Assembly: GCF_028372415.1 (NCBI RefSeq)
Contig: NC_092874.1
Location: 331,036,651-331,100,650, forward strand
Length of the DNA stretch: 64,000 nt
Reading direction: 5' to 3'
Source: Notamacropus eugenii
Taxonomy: Eukaryota > Chordata > Mammalia > Diprotodontia > Macropodidae
The notes under the pieces are model-generated. The model did not search any database and was not told the DNA's origin. It saw only the letters and a program-made list of their open reading frames with translations. The position numbers and the translations under genes were made by a program. Shown in pieces: positions 9,999 through 21,981 of the stretch (position 1 is its first letter; the number at the start of each line of letters is the position of its first letter).

Positions 9999-12880
9999 CC
10001 TCTTTTTTGGTTTATTTTTTTATTTTCAGTAACCTTGTTATTAGCCACCTGTTCCTCCCAAATCTCCCTATTCCTATAAAAACAAGCAAACACCAAAAAA
10101 ACCCCAAAAAACCAAACTTGTAACAAATCTGCTTAGTAAAACAAATCCACATATTGGCTATGTCCCCAAACGCATGTTTTATTCTTCATCTTGAGTTGAT
10201 TTTCTGGCAGTAGGTCACTAAAATGCTTCAGCATTGCTTCTGGATTCATCGTGGGTATTAACCAGTTCTAAGTTTGTCAAAGCTGATTTGAATTTCGCTG
10301 TTGTTGTTGTATACAATATTTACGGATCACCTCACTCTGTATTAGCTCATACATGTCTTCCCAAGTTTCTCTAAAACTGTCCCTTTCATTTCTTAAAATA
10401 CAATAACATTCTATTACATACTCATACCATTCCCCAGTTGATATAGGTACCTTTTTAGTTTTTATTTCTTTGTTATAACAAAGAGGACTGCTAGAAATAA
10501 TTTTTGTATGAAAAGGTTGTTTTCCTCCTTTTATCTCTTAGTTCGGCCAGGTAGCTAGTGATATTAATGGATTGAAGTTTACGTTCAGTTTAAGGACTTC
10601 TTGGTCACAGTTTAAATTGCTTTCCCGAATGGCTGGATCAACTCACAGATATACCAACAGTACATTAATGTGCCTCTTTTCTTACAATACTTCTACAAAT
10701 ATATTTTCCTTTGTTGTTGGTATCTTTTTTAATTAGTGTGAAACCTCATAGTTATTTTAATGTGTTTTTCTCTAGTTATTAGTGATTTTTTGTCTAGTTT
10801 TTGACACTTTGGATTTCTTCCTTTAAGAACTGCTTATTCATATTCTTTGACTATCAATTAGAAAATGAATCTAGTTCTTACAAATTTGAATCCTTCTAAT
10901 ATGTGGAATATGAAACCTTTATTAGTGTAACTTGCTACAAATAATATTCCAAGTTGCTTATCTCCCTTCTAATTTTAACTTAATCACCTCGTTTATGAAA
11001 ATAGTATTAATTTTCTATTACCAAAATTGTCCATATTTTCTCTTGTGATCTTCTCTGTCCCTCTCTTGCTCAAGAACTGTGCTCCTATCCAAATTTTATT
11101 TATGATATGACCTTCTAAGTCATGTATCCTTTTGGAGATAACCTTGGGATAAAATGTAAAATGCTGGATATAAACCTAATCTCTGCCAGACTACTTTCCA
11201 GTTTTCCCAGAAGTTTTTGTCAGACAGCTCATCATCCCAGTAATTGAAGTATTAAAGTTTGCAAAACAAAACAAAATACAACAAAAAACGATCTATTTCT
11301 CATTTGCTTCTGTATGTTGTTTACCCAAACTGTTTTACTGACCAACTCCTCTATGTTTTGATTAGTATTAAACATTTTTATACTAACTGCTTTCTAGTAT
11401 AATTTGATTTACTTTTATGCCACCTGCTTTCTCATCTTCAAAAACTTATTTCCCTGGAGAGTGTTGACCTTTTGTTCCTCTAGATGAATTCCTTTATTTT
11501 ACCTGCTAGCTCTCTAAGGTTAATCCTTTTTGTGGTCTGGTATGGCATTGAATATGTAAGCTAATTTTAGTAGTATTGTTATTATTATACCCATGAACAA
11601 TTAATAGATCTACAATTATTTAGATTTGTCTTTATTTTAATAAAGAGTGCTTCCCAATTGTATGCATATAGTTCCTTGTGTATATGTGTGTTGGGATATA
11701 GACTCCCAAATAGTTTATTCATTTTATAGTTATGCTGAATTTAATCTTTCTTTTCCTATTGGGATTCTTTCATAATATATAGAAATATTGATTATTATGT
11801 ATATTCAATTTATATCATGTATTATATGTTACATGTTTATTTGTACTATAAACATTTATTTTATGTCCCACAATTTTACTGAAGTTAATAATTGTTTCAA
11901 TTAATGTTTTAGATAATTCCTTGGGGTTTTCTAGACAGACAATCTTACTTACTGTCTCCAAAAAGTAAGAGCTTCATTTCTTCTTTACTTATGATTATTT
12001 CTTCAGTTTATTCCTCTTGTTTTATGACTGCAGTTAGCACTTCCAAAATGACTTCAAATAATAATAGTGACAATGTATATCCTAGCTTTTCCCCAATCTA
12101 ATTGAAAAGACCTCTAGACTTTCTCCATTATATGTAATGTTGGTTCTTTATTTTAGAAAAACATTGCCTATCATATCTTATATGGTATCATTTTGTTTTG
12201 TTTTTTAAAGAAACAGATATTGAATTTTGTAAAGAAAAAATGGCACCTATCAATTTTTCATATGCTTTTAATTAATTTTATTAACATCTTATATTATAGT
12301 TTTCTGTACATTGAATCAATGTAAATTCTGATTCTTGGTATAAATCTAACCTGATTATAGTGTATATTGTTGGATCTTTTTGTTCATATTTTAACCTAAT
12401 ATTTTACATCAATATTCAATAGGAATTTTAGTCTACAGTGTTTTTTCTGTTTTGTCTCTTCCTGATATAGATACCAAGACCATTTTTAAATCATAGAGTT
12501 TAGAAGCATGTATCCCTCCCTTTCCTATTTCTACAAATGTAATATTGTAGCTCTTTCTTGGTATGCTTTGTAAAATTCACTTCTAAATTATCTAAGGTTC
12601 TCCACCCATTCCATCCATAAAAGTTAATTTATATCTCACTCTATTTATTTTAGGGAACTTGAGTCTCTGAAATAATGTATTGTTTATTCTACTACTCAGG
12701 CATTTTGTTAACCCTTTGTACATTTCATTCATGTTACTAGTTTTGGTAGCATATAATTGGGTAAAATAGTTTCTTGTAGTTTCCATCTCTTTGTCTTCAA
12801 TTTTTAAGAACTCTCCCTTTTCATTGTTGACCTCAACAATTTTATTTTTCTCTTTCTTATTAAAACTAGTTTAGCTAACT
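9999..12880 (-). mobile_element. L1 LINE, 3' half (ORF2 remnant + 3' UTR), antisense
   Basis: The left edge is T-rich (the reversed A-tail), followed by the marsupial L1 3' UTR that recurs at 46420 and 47646 (shared landmarks: CATTCTATTACATACTCATA, CATTCCCCAGTTGATATAG). From about 11100 to the right the sequence resembles reversed L1 ORF2 (TTGAATATGTAAGC, GTCCCACAATTTTACTGAAG, AGACAATCTTACTTACTGTC, ACTGCAGTTAGCACTTCCAA). It has many breaks and is 5' truncated. A functional reverse transcriptase is excluded. Confidence 0.8.
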
Positions 12881-12884
12881 TGAT

Positions 12885-13560
12885 GTTTGTTTTTTTTAAT
12901 TTTTATTATTTTTTAATTAAGATTCTAAGCTTAAATGTCAATAAAGAGAATTTCCATACACATAACAGAATATGAAAGAGCATTCTATATGAAACTATAA
13001 ATCTCAATTTCATAATGCTTATTTGTAAAATAATAATAATATAGTCTACATATTACTGCCAAACTATCCTCATTTGTCTTCCTACTGAATTTTCTTTTGT
13101 TCATTTATTTAAATAAATAACACACTGACATGACCTTTTTTTGTTGTTAACACAGTGGTAAAACCTCCTCTCCCCGTTACCCAGTTAAAAAGTAAGAGAA
13201 AGGGAAAAAAAATTCTTGCAAAAAAAATAAGCACAGTTAATAAAAATGGATCCTCCCAGAGTTCTTGTTTAAAAATATATGTCTCTGGATGTTTGTCTGT
13301 CAACTCTGCCAGCAGGTAAATAAAATGCTTCATCAGAGGTGACATGAGTCATCATTGATTTGAGTCCTTCAAAGCTGATTTATTTTTCCAATGTTGCAGT
13401 TGTATGAATTTTCTCCTAGTTCTGCTCAATTCCTTCTGAATCTGTTCATATATCCAGAATTTTCTTAAATTATCTTTTTTATAATTTTTTTTTACAGTAC
13501 AACTGTTTTCCATTACATTCTTAGACCATAGTTTCTTCAGCTATTCTCTCCCCCTGTAAA
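12885..13560 (-). mobile_element. L1 LINE 3' end, antisense
   Basis: Begins with a T-rich block (reversed A-tail) beside the previous L1 and carries L1 3' UTR landmarks: TTGAGTCCTTCAAAGCTGAT, TTGCAGTTGTATGAATTTTC, TTCTGCTCAATTCC and TTCCATTACATTCTTAGACC. It is a second insertion in the same orientation as the 10-12.9 kb copy. Confidence 0.7.
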
Positions 13561-13827
13561 TCCCTCCCTTCCTGATCAGAAAGTTCATTTTGTTTGCTAT
13601 TATTGCCCCACCTCTTCCTCCCCTACCCCAATCCTTCCATTACAATGATCCTTCTTCATTTCCTTCTATTTGTTTTCTTTTTGGATTGTTGGGTTTGACA
13701 TATTCCAAAACAAGATCTTTCTGAGTATGTGGGGGGTGGGGGCAGGGGGAAGGAAAATCTAATTCACTCAGAAACTTAATCACTTACCTTTGGGGTGGGA
13801 CTCCTGATTGTAGAGGGTTTAAATAGA
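13561..13827. other. Pyrimidine-rich DNA and unassigned repeat (copy A)
   Basis: The part 13755-13815 (AATCTAATTCACTCAGAAAC, then TTGGGGTGGGACTCCTGATT and GTAGAGGG) is similar to 15330-15435, where the same blocks recur in the same order. The family is unassigned. Confidence 0.5.
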
Positions 13828-13870
13828 AGGGAGAGAGGAAGAAAAAGAAGGAGAGAGGGAGGAAGGGATG

Positions 13871-13920
<50 letters not shown>

Positions 13921-13980
13921 GAGACAGAGAGACAGAGAGAGAGAGACAGAGAGACAGAGAGACAGAGACAGAGAGAGAAA
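13828..13980. repeat. (GA)n/(GACAGA)n purine tract
   Basis: Purine-rich simple repeat: GA-rich with GGAAG variants, then pure GA, then GACAGAGAGACAGAGA units. The open frames across it encode only Arg/Glu or Leu/Ser runs and are artefacts. Confidence 0.95.
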
Positions 13981-14172
13981 TAGGAGTTCAATCCTCTTTA
14001 ATTCATTTCAGATGAGTGAGATTCAATTATTCAACTAACTCTCTCCTCCCTCTGTTCATATAGTCTTCATCTTATGCACCCCTTTCTCTACTAGTGCATT
14101 CTTCCTTTCCCCCTCTCTTCTCTTTCCCTTCTGAAAATACTGATAACAATTATTCTATCTCACTCCAGGATT

Positions 14173-14196
14173 TCTCTGTCTCTGTCTCTGTCTCTG

Positions 14197-14282
<86 letters not shown>

Positions 14283-14335
14283 TCCCTCTGCTTCCATCCA
14301 TCCTTCTCTTTCTCCCTCCCTCCATCCAATTTTTA
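14173..14335. repeat. (TCTCTG)n(TC)n pyrimidine tract
   Basis: TCTCTG hexamers, then about 50 bp of TC dinucleotides, then CTCC/TCCA-rich sequence. The tract is complementary to the GA tract about 190 bp upstream. Confidence 0.95.
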
Positions 14336-15511
14336 GAGATATTAAGGTTCTGAGGGAATAGTTATTTCTTCTCTTCCTATTACAATGTTAGCACTACATC
14401 ATAATTCAGGCATTCACCCTCTTTGAGTGCTCTCTAGATTTGCAGTATTTTTATGCTGATCATTATTTTCTTTAATTTACTCATGTCTCCATCTTTAGTT
14501 CCTTAGTTGCTATCAAATCCCTGCTGAACTTTCAGTTGAGGTGGTCAGCTTTGCTTGATCTCACCTTGCAACCTCTGACTGCTTTCATTGACTTTCATAT
14601 GTTGGGATTAGCTCCCCATGTCCTCTTAAGGTTTGGTTTTCTAGATCTCCTCTACCAAATCAGAACAAACTTTTCCAGCCCTCATAGCCCCTGGGCCTGG
14701 GTATTTCCACTGCAGCACTGGAAAACTTCATTATTTGTTGGTTGCTCTCCCCAGTGCTGGAGCTTTCTGATCATCCTGGGACTATCTTGCAGAGACCTCT
14801 GTGCTTGCTGCTTCTGGACACAGAGGCCTGCAAGCTCAATGTGTCCACTTTTTGGCCATGTTAGCATATGTTTTATTGGACACTATGGAGGAGGAAGTCA
14901 CTGCAATTTCTTGTTGGATTTTTAAATCATTGTTCAGCGTGATGCAAACTTTAAGGTTTTACTGAAGCATGTGGGAACTGAGTAATGTACCTCCCATTGC
15001 AGAAACCATTTTAAGTGGCAATCAATTTTATTAGTTAAAAAAATTCAACTTTTGCTTATATCAGTGTAATGAAGTTTAGTTTTGTTAACCTTAAGTTTTG
15101 TTAATCTCTAATGTTCATAATTTGTGGCAGTTGGCATATATATGTAAGTATGTATATGCATATGCATATATGTAATTAAATGTATGTAGTGTTAACAGTG
15201 ATTCATTATATATGCTAGTACTTCTCAGCTCCTACATCTGAGGAAAGTTCCTAGCGCAATGACCTCATCATTTCCCACCTGGCTGCTCTCTTGGAATTTG
15301 TCATTGGCACCAGAAACTCATCTTCCCACAAGATCTAATTAACTCAGAAACTTAAACGCTTTCAGTACCCCTTGTCTTTCTTGGGGTTGGGGGCTCTCTT
15401 GAGGGCCCTTTCTCACTCTGATTGAAGAGGGCTGAGAGTGGATAAAAGATCTCCTCCCAGATCCTCTATTTGGGATTTTTTTTTTTTTTTGCCTTTTATC
15501 TTTTGCCTTTA
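14336..15511. other. Unassigned block with copy B of a small repeat
   Basis: Contains the longest non-repetitive open frame of the window (14536-14925, 129 codons, plus), which is Trp/Phe/Leu-rich and shows no domain; it is more likely part of an unrecognised element than a gene. The part 15330-15435 resembles 13755-13815. A T14 run starts at about 15477. Confidence 0.4.
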
Positions 15512-15585
15512 TTTGTATCACAAGCCCATTGCATAATACCTGGCATATAGTAATCACTTAATAAATGTTTATTGACTAACTGTTA
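15512..15585 (+). mobile_element. L2/MIR-type 3' tail
   Basis: The motif ATACCTGGCATATAGTAATC followed by ACTTAATAAATGTTTATTGA is the shared 3' terminus of L2 and related elements. Confidence 0.65.
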
Positions 15586-15589
15586 CCTT

Positions 15590-16040
15590 TAAACACACTG
15601 TAACTTCTTTTTCTATCTCTTTTTATTATGCTTAGTTTTACTGTTGCTTCTTCTGAGATCATGATTACTGTGTCTGAGTGCACCTGAAGGATAATAAATT
15701 TTGCTTCAGCCCCTTTTGGAACTGTGTGAATCTACGTGTTTCAAGTTTGTTTCTTGAATACAGCATTCTGTTGGATTTTGTTTTCTTAATTTACTCTGCT
15801 ATTCTATTTTGTGGATGAGTTCATCTCATTAACATTCATAGTTATGATTGTTAATTGTGTGTTTTTCCTTCATCTTGTCATCTTGGATGTTTCTCTCTTT
15901 GTTTCACACTTTCCTCTTTATAAGGAATAAAGTAGTATGTTTTAAAAGGAATGTGCTTAAAATTAGTGACCCATAATTCAATCAGTCTGTTGCCATTCCA
16001 TTGTCCTTCTTCTCTTCTCTTTGCCCTAACTGGATTGCAG
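15590..16040 (-). mobile_element. L1 ORF2 fragment, antisense
   Basis: Reversed L1 ORF2 landmarks: GAGATCATGATTACTGTGTC, ACAGCATTCTGTTGGATTTT, AATTTACTCTGCTATTC, GATGAGTTCATCTCATTAAC, ATTCATAGTTATGATTGTTA. This matches the region of mammalian L1 just downstream of the reverse-transcriptase core. It runs into a TTTC/TTCC microsatellite. Confidence 0.7.
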
Positions 16041-16044
16041 GTTT

Positions 16045-16080
16045 TTTACCTTCCTTCCTTCCTTCCTTTCTTTCTTTTCT

Positions 16081-16164
<84 letters not shown>

Positions 16165-16350
16165 TCCTTCCTTCCTTCCTTCTTTCTTTCCTTCTTCCTT
16201 TTTCTTTCTTTCTTTCCTTCTTCCTTCCTTCCTTCCTTCCTTCTTTCCTTCCTTCTTTTCTCCCTCCCTCTCTTTCTTTCTTTCTCTGTCTCTTTCTGTG
16301 TGTCTCTGTCCCTATCTCTCTCTCTGTGTCTCTCTCCTCTTTTATTCTGG
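16045..16350. repeat. (TTCC)n/(TTTC)n/(TCTCTG)n tract
   Basis: TTCC units, about 90 bp of TTTC, TTCC/CTTCTT variants and finally TCTCTG/TCTCTC units. The open frames here encode Phe/Leu/Ser or Lys/Glu/Arg runs and are artefacts of the repeat. Confidence 0.95.
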
Positions 16351-17100
16351 ACTCTTAGATATTGGAGTTTGGTTTGCTTATGAATACTCAAAATTTATCC
16401 TGCACTCCATAGTTATCAATATTTTTCTTAAGTTGCTCCTGACATAATGGTATTTGATTCCTCTCTTTAGGAATATTGCTTTAAAGCAGCACTTTTGCTC
16501 CTATGATACTTGCCATGGCTAAGTCCACGGTATGTACAGTTAGGTACAGATCCTTAAATGTTTTTATATTTTTATATTTAAATCTATATATTTATATTTT
16601 TATATTGAAAGAGGATAGATTCATTAGTTATAATTATGGAAGTTATGGAAGATGGCCTTTTTGAATTATTAGTTTTTGTATAGTTGATCTATCAGTTAGA
16701 TTTGTGTCTTGAAACCCAAAAAGTAATTTCAAATTCCATTCTAGGTATGCCTGTCTCCTTTCCAAATTCAATCACAACACCAATGTTATTTTCCCAATCT
16801 GTTTCATTGTTAGGTACCATTTCTAGAATTAAATGAAGACTTTTAATGTTCTCTGATATTTCAGATTTTTTCTTTTCAAATTTTATTCGTTCCTCATTTC
16901 CACTTTTTTTTCTTTATGTCTACTTTGAGGGGTGAAATTGTTTGTTTAACATTGCCCTGCATTAATCTACAATACATTGCTATGTAACTTGGAGATGGGG
17001 ATATTGTCAACAAAACAGGTTTGTTTCTAGGTATCTTGCTTTCTTGTCATACTAGAAAATGAAAGAATGCTATTCATTCTAATGTCCTTTGTACTATACT
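16351..17100. other. Unassigned AT-rich sequence, possibly L1-derived
   Basis: AT-rich with TTTTTATATTT repeats near 16560-16610. It may continue the antisense L1 ORF2 of 15590-16040 but no firm landmark was recognised. Confidence 0.35.
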
Positions 17101-17600
17101 GTGGTGATTAAAAAGGTTCAAAAGACATAGTTTTGAGGTAATTTAATCATTTATTAGACCAAAGACTCCTCATGGTCATGGGCTCACAGTTTATATTCTC
17201 TTTGAAGAGTAAGTGTTCTAGAGGGGTACCAATCAACTCTGGTTGGCTAATACAATGGGAGACAGGCTACAGTAAAATGAGGATCTTGGTGTACATGACT
17301 TGGATCACCCACATCTTGGTCAAAGAGACAGGCATTTCTACATTACCTATTTTGACAAAAGGAAGTATCAACACTTCCCCAGACCTGTTTGAGCAAACAC
17401 AATGAACTGAAATACACTCATTAGTGCAGACTTAGACTTTCTTTTACTGTCTGATTAGCTCTTGGCCTGGGTAAATGTTTAAGAGAGATTTCTGACACTG
17501 GCGAGTTTCTGGAAGAGGAAGTAGAAAGAGGAAAACCTTGGTCCTAATACAATAAATATGAGAGAAATATTCATTTCTCACAATGCTAATTATTATGATG
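17101..17600 (-). mobile_element. Unassigned dispersed repeat, copy 1 (LTR-like?)
   Basis: Shares ordered blocks with 27338-27860: GGTGAT..TTAAAAAG, AATTTAATCATTTATTAGAC / AATTAATCATTTTATTAACA, ACCAAAGAC..CATGGT, a block around ATCAACTC.GGTTGG, and ACACAATGA. On the minus strand AATAAA lies near one end, so an old LTR in minus orientation is possible. No internal retroviral region is tied to it. Confidence 0.5.
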
Positions 17601-20404
17601 GTTTAGAGTAGGATAAACTTGCAATACTCTGATATCCCGTAATTTTCTTACATTTGCAGAAGCAATTATAACTTATTGAGATGAGAGGGGCGGTAATCCA
17701 ACATGGTACAGCCAGAATTCAGTTGGCAATAGGTTTTGGGGTTCTGACCTCCAAAGATTCTATAGAGTTCTCAGAGTACAAAGGTCCCCTCTGTATATCA
17801 TCCCAGTTGTCATTCCCTTTCTTTGCTGATGCCCTCTGTACCCATGACAGGATGATTGGGCTTTGGACTGACTATTATTATCAATAGTAACACTATTGTA
17901 ATAACTACAGTCTCCTTTGTTAAGTTTTGTTCTGTTTTTTTTTTTTTTAACAGAAATAGTGCCAATGTCAGGAGGAAATTCTCTACTTGTTGAACTTGAA
18001 TGAGATCAAGAGGGTAAAATAGGGCAACAAGTCCTCAAGTCTATTCTCAATTTCCTTGCCTGCTCATTTCTCCTCTTATTAGCAAATCACAGTATAGCAG
18101 AGGGTGCCCCTATCAGTTAGGTCCCCTACCTACCCACAATGTTGAAGGGATCATAGACCATACATAGATTTTTATCAGAAAGGAAATCTCCCATGAAACT
18201 GGTCATGTGCTCTATGCTAAAGGACATGTTGTGTGCTTTGTTTTATTGGCACAGCAACTCCTATCTGGTTGAATTGAGGATTATTTGCTATTAAGACTCA
18301 GAAGAACGGATTGATTCTAGTTGGGCTATAAAGGTGTGGAAATAGCTTCTCGATCAACTTTCTTTTGCAATGTCCTTTCTGGTGCTTTTTGAACAGCAAT
18401 TCCTCTCCTGTACTTCTGAGATATGGAGGGAATTTTCCCCTTCAATTCCCATGATAATGGTGTCTTGTTTGAGAAGCGTATGGCAATTCTGATCAGCAAA
18501 TGTGTGCTTTGGTGAATGTGAAATGTAACCTGACTTGCTTCTTTTGAGTTTTCTGTTTCTTCCCCGAGCACATTTAGTGACCAGAGATCCTGAGGAATGA
18601 ACATCTTAATGCCCCAGGCAATAATCTAAGACAGAGTAGATACCCATCTACATTGGTATCATATGTGTTAATATGTAACATCTTTTCTGCTTTAAATATT
18701 TCTTTTGTGATGGAGAAAATAAGTGGATTGTTGTATGTACTACTTTTTACAATGAATCACTTTTTTAGATTGGCTAATTCTTTTTGGAGAGATACTAGGC
18801 ACAGCCACACTGAAACTTAATTCAAAATTTTCCCCAGGACTCCAGGTTTAGGGAATAATGTGCCAGAGTTTAACAAAAGTCTCACTCCATTTCATACAGG
18901 TCAGGCTTCTCCAAGACTGAATTCAGTCTGATGAAGCATAAAGCTAGAGCCATTTTGGGGGGAAGGGTCATTCTGGACCATGAAGGGACACATACATTTG
19001 TTTTATATTAAATTTTGCTTGAGTTCATTAAATCAAACAAATGAGATATAATTCTAGAGGACTAGACTATACTTGAGCAGGGGAATCCCTGATAAATTTG
19101 GTGGTACTCCAATCAATATGAAATGATAGTATGGAGCTTTGTCTGGAGGCATCACCTACCCCCATGAAATGAAAGCGTGCCCAAGGATACCTCTCCAAAA
19201 GGACACAGAGAACTCTAAGATGTTTGGTGACTGGGACTCCGGAGAACAGATTGTGATTAGAGATGCCAACCTTTTCCATGGTATTCAAAAATGAGTTTAA
19301 ATACCAGCTTGCTCTCTCTCATCACAGTTCTCTTCATTTCCCCCTTGTTATTTCTTCCAGAATGCATCAAAGTTGAGGGGGGAAGAAAAGATTTCTTGAA
19401 TGTTAAGAGGTTGTCCAGAAAATGACTCCAAGTTCAATTATATTCAAGGAAGAGCTCATGAGTTATTTGAGAGGGTTTTGTTGGCTTTTTTTCCAGTATC
19501 TGTTCATAGACTTTGGTGAGTCCTTTGGGGCATCTGCATTTTCTCTGAGGTGAAATAAAAGCTCTTTCAAACTGCATTTGCATTTGATATTTTCAGTGCT
19601 TGTATAGGAGCTGAGGATACTTTTACTCATATAGGAAAAAACTAGAAATGAACAAGCTGCTATGGAGCTGTGTAGGGCAACTCCAGGTAAGGGCAATGAG
19701 CCAAAGGGAGAAAATGGACCTCTTTGGTCAGACCCAAGTTTGGACCTAGTCCATGTGAGTCGAGCTTCTCAAGGGGCCCTGGATTATACACCTTTATCAG
19801 AAATAACTTGTTTATCCCTGATGGAGGCACATAGCCAAATCAGGAAATAGTCCACAAAAAAGTAGTCTGTCACCTTAAATGAATCAGATTAGTGTTTGAT
19901 CTATATATTTGAGAACTCCAGTAGTAATCCTCTTAAGCCCACAGACAGATCATTCCTGCAGTCCTGGTATCTCTATTCTCTCCAGAATTTTGTTTTTTTT
20001 TTTTTGCCCAGGATATACAAAGCTAACTAAAATGCTGACGTAAAGTAGAAGGTCTGCAAAATGTATTCTTCCTGAGTATATCATGTTGATACCTCTTCCC
20101 ACTGAAGGTTTTGGTTCAAATCCTAAGGAATCCAATCTCAATCCAAACTTCCTGCCATTCTCCTTATTTCTGCCTTCTTAGACATACCATCTGTTTTGTG
20201 TAGTTCTAGGCATGTTCCCTCCTATTTTTTTTCACTCACCATATCTAATTTCGTTCAATACTGAAGTCCAAGCAAAATAGCCCCAGATCAAAATTTTTGT
20301 CTTATTTCCTCCAAGAAATGTCCCTTAATAAGTGCCTAGGAGCTAAATTTCCCATTAACTCCTTTTAACATTGGTTTTCTCGTTCACCATGGCAGTGCTT
20401 TTTG
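17601..20404. other. Long unassigned stretch
   Basis: About 2.8 kb in which only a short piece at 18612-18665 (CTTAATGCCCCAGGCAATAA, CATCTACATTGG) is recognised, as a fragment of the MAR4-like SINE body seen at 20405 and 30530. A T-run lies at 17935-17949 and another at 19990-20003. Open frames of 60-92 codons occur on both strands without recognisable motifs. Confidence 0.45.
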
Positions 20405-20615
20405 ATATAGAAAGCTAGGAAATATGAAGGTTCAATTCTCTCATCTGAAACATATAGTTATGTGACCCTGGATAAGTCACATTCATGATCTTTGAGACAA
20501 GACTATAAGTTCTAAGACTCTAAATTATAGAGAAGGTACAACATACATCATTAGAAAGTGTTTTATTGTTTGGGAGTTCATTATCCTAATGAAATCACAG
20601 GTCTCAGTCCCCTCT
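20405..20615 (+). mobile_element. MAR4-like marsupial SINE
   Basis: Weak tRNA head, then TATGTGACCCTGGATAAGTC, GACTATAAGTTCTAAGACTC, ATTATAGAGAAGGTACAAC and the characteristic 3' end GGGAGTTCATTATCC, AATGAAATCACAGGTCTCAG. Related copies lie at 30530, 42655 and 62935. Confidence 0.75.
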
Positions 20616-21125
20616 GTTTTATCGTCATTTCATGGGAGATGAGTAACAGAACATAATGACAGGGCATGGCTGTCACCGTTCAGATTCCCACTACCTTTGG
20701 AGGAAAAATGAGATCTCTTCGATAGCCTGGCACTGAAAACATATACCTTTATACAGCTCAGAAACAGTTTATGGAAGGCACAGCAAGAGAACTCCATGAA
20801 ATTCTGCCTAAGAATGTGGTCTATTTATACTCCAAACATTTAAAAGTCCCTAGAGTACACAGAAATCACATTTTTAATTAAAGGACATTTCCTTCTATTT
20901 GTTCCTAAAGGTAATGGCATCATGCACAAGGATTTAACACTCTGTGTGTGGGTGTGGATGTGAGTGTGGGTGTTCATATGCACACATGTATTTGAAATTC
21001 TGATCTCATACAATTAATGATATATTTTCCCCTAAGGCTGCTTTCCTTCAAAAAGGACTAAATTGAATAACAAAATAGCAATTCAAAACTCACTGAACTG
21101 AAATCATGGATAGTTAAAGCCTCAA
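20616..21125. other. Unassigned, with a degenerate TG-rich patch
   Basis: A GTGTGTGGGTGTGGATGTG-type patch lies at 20943-20990. Nothing else is recognised. Confidence 0.45.
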
Positions 21126-21127
21126 TC

Positions 21128-21290
21128 AGACACTCGTTAATTATACTCAACAAATACTTACTGAGTACCTACTATATTTAGGCCACTACTTTAGGTATTG
21201 GGATACCAGGAAATATAAGATATAATCCTTTCCTTCAAAGGCATTATAAAATTTAGTTTGAGAGACATGAAATATACACAAAAAGGTAAA
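21128..21290 (+). repeat. Interspersed 'ACCTACTAT...' repeat
   Basis: AACAAATACTTACTGAGTAC, CTACTATATTTAGGCCACT, TTGGGATACCAGGAAATATA and TCCTTTCCTTCAAAGGCATT follow the order of the common mammalian repeat also seen at 53325, 57280, 61836 and 63745. The family name is not certain. Confidence 0.55.
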
Positions 21291-21424
21291 CAACATAAAA
21301 TAAGCATATACTGAGTGCCAAATGAATGGTAGAGATGGCAAATGCTCACAGTTTGGATATAATTTTGTCTTGAGATTAAATGGCTGGGGTTAGGAATTAA
21401 TGATATAAAGCAGAAGAAGACTAT

Positions 21425-21790
21425 CTCTATTTTAAAAAATTCAATTTTGTTTTATTTTCAACTTTGAATTCTTTCTCTCCCAATTTCCAAGTCCCCTCTT
21501 CATTGAGAAAGGAAAAAAATTGCAAATATATATATTCAAGCAAATTCCCACATTAACCACATCCAAAAAAATCATCCAAACATATTCCTCAATCTATACT
21601 TAAAGTCTTTCACCTCTCTATCAGGAAATGGTTAGCATGTTTCATCATGAATCCTCTGGAAATGTGAGTGGTGCTTTTGTTGATCAGAGTTTTTAAATCT
21701 TTCAATATTATTTATCCTTATAATATTGGTATCATTTTATAAATTGTTCTCCTAATTAAAGCTTTCTCTTCGTAGTAATTCTACCTTGCT
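21425..21790 (-). mobile_element. L1 LINE 3' end, antisense
   Basis: T-rich start, then TTCAACTTTGAATTCTTTCT, a C-rich block, TTCCTCAATCTATACTTAAA, TTCATCATGAATCCTCTGGA and TTGATCAGAGTTTTTAAATC. The same landmarks occur in the L1 3' ends at 46420 and 47646. Confidence 0.65.
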
Positions 21791-21981
21791 AGTTCCTTAG
21801 AAACTAAAGTCCCTAGTTTCATCCTCTATCTAATAGTCGGGAAAAAGGGATTAAAAATAAAGGGAAGCTTTATTGACTCAGAATCCTAGTTCCCTACCAT
21901 CCTCTGAATACTTCTATCTGTTAGGGGCAACAGGATTTGGGAGTGCTGGGATCTATCAGACCCTGAGACTCCAGAAATCTT

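Noticed and set aside
13776-13991. Open frames of 60-70 codons on both strands in the GA and TC tracts
   Set aside because: They encode only Arg/Glu or Leu/Ser runs generated by the dinucleotide repeat.
15951-16447. Overlapping 120-148 codon open frames rich in Phe/Ser/Leu or Lys/Glu/Arg
   Set aside because: They are produced by the TTTC/TTCC microsatellite; no start context or motif supports a protein.
18326-18604. 92-codon minus-strand open frame
   Set aside because: No domain, signal or family resemblance; length is within chance expectation for this much sequence.
19320-19380. Purine tract on the minus strand resembling a retroviral polypurine tract followed by TG
   Set aside because: No LTR or internal retroviral sequence could be recognised on either side; a single AAGGGGGAAATG-like word is not enough.
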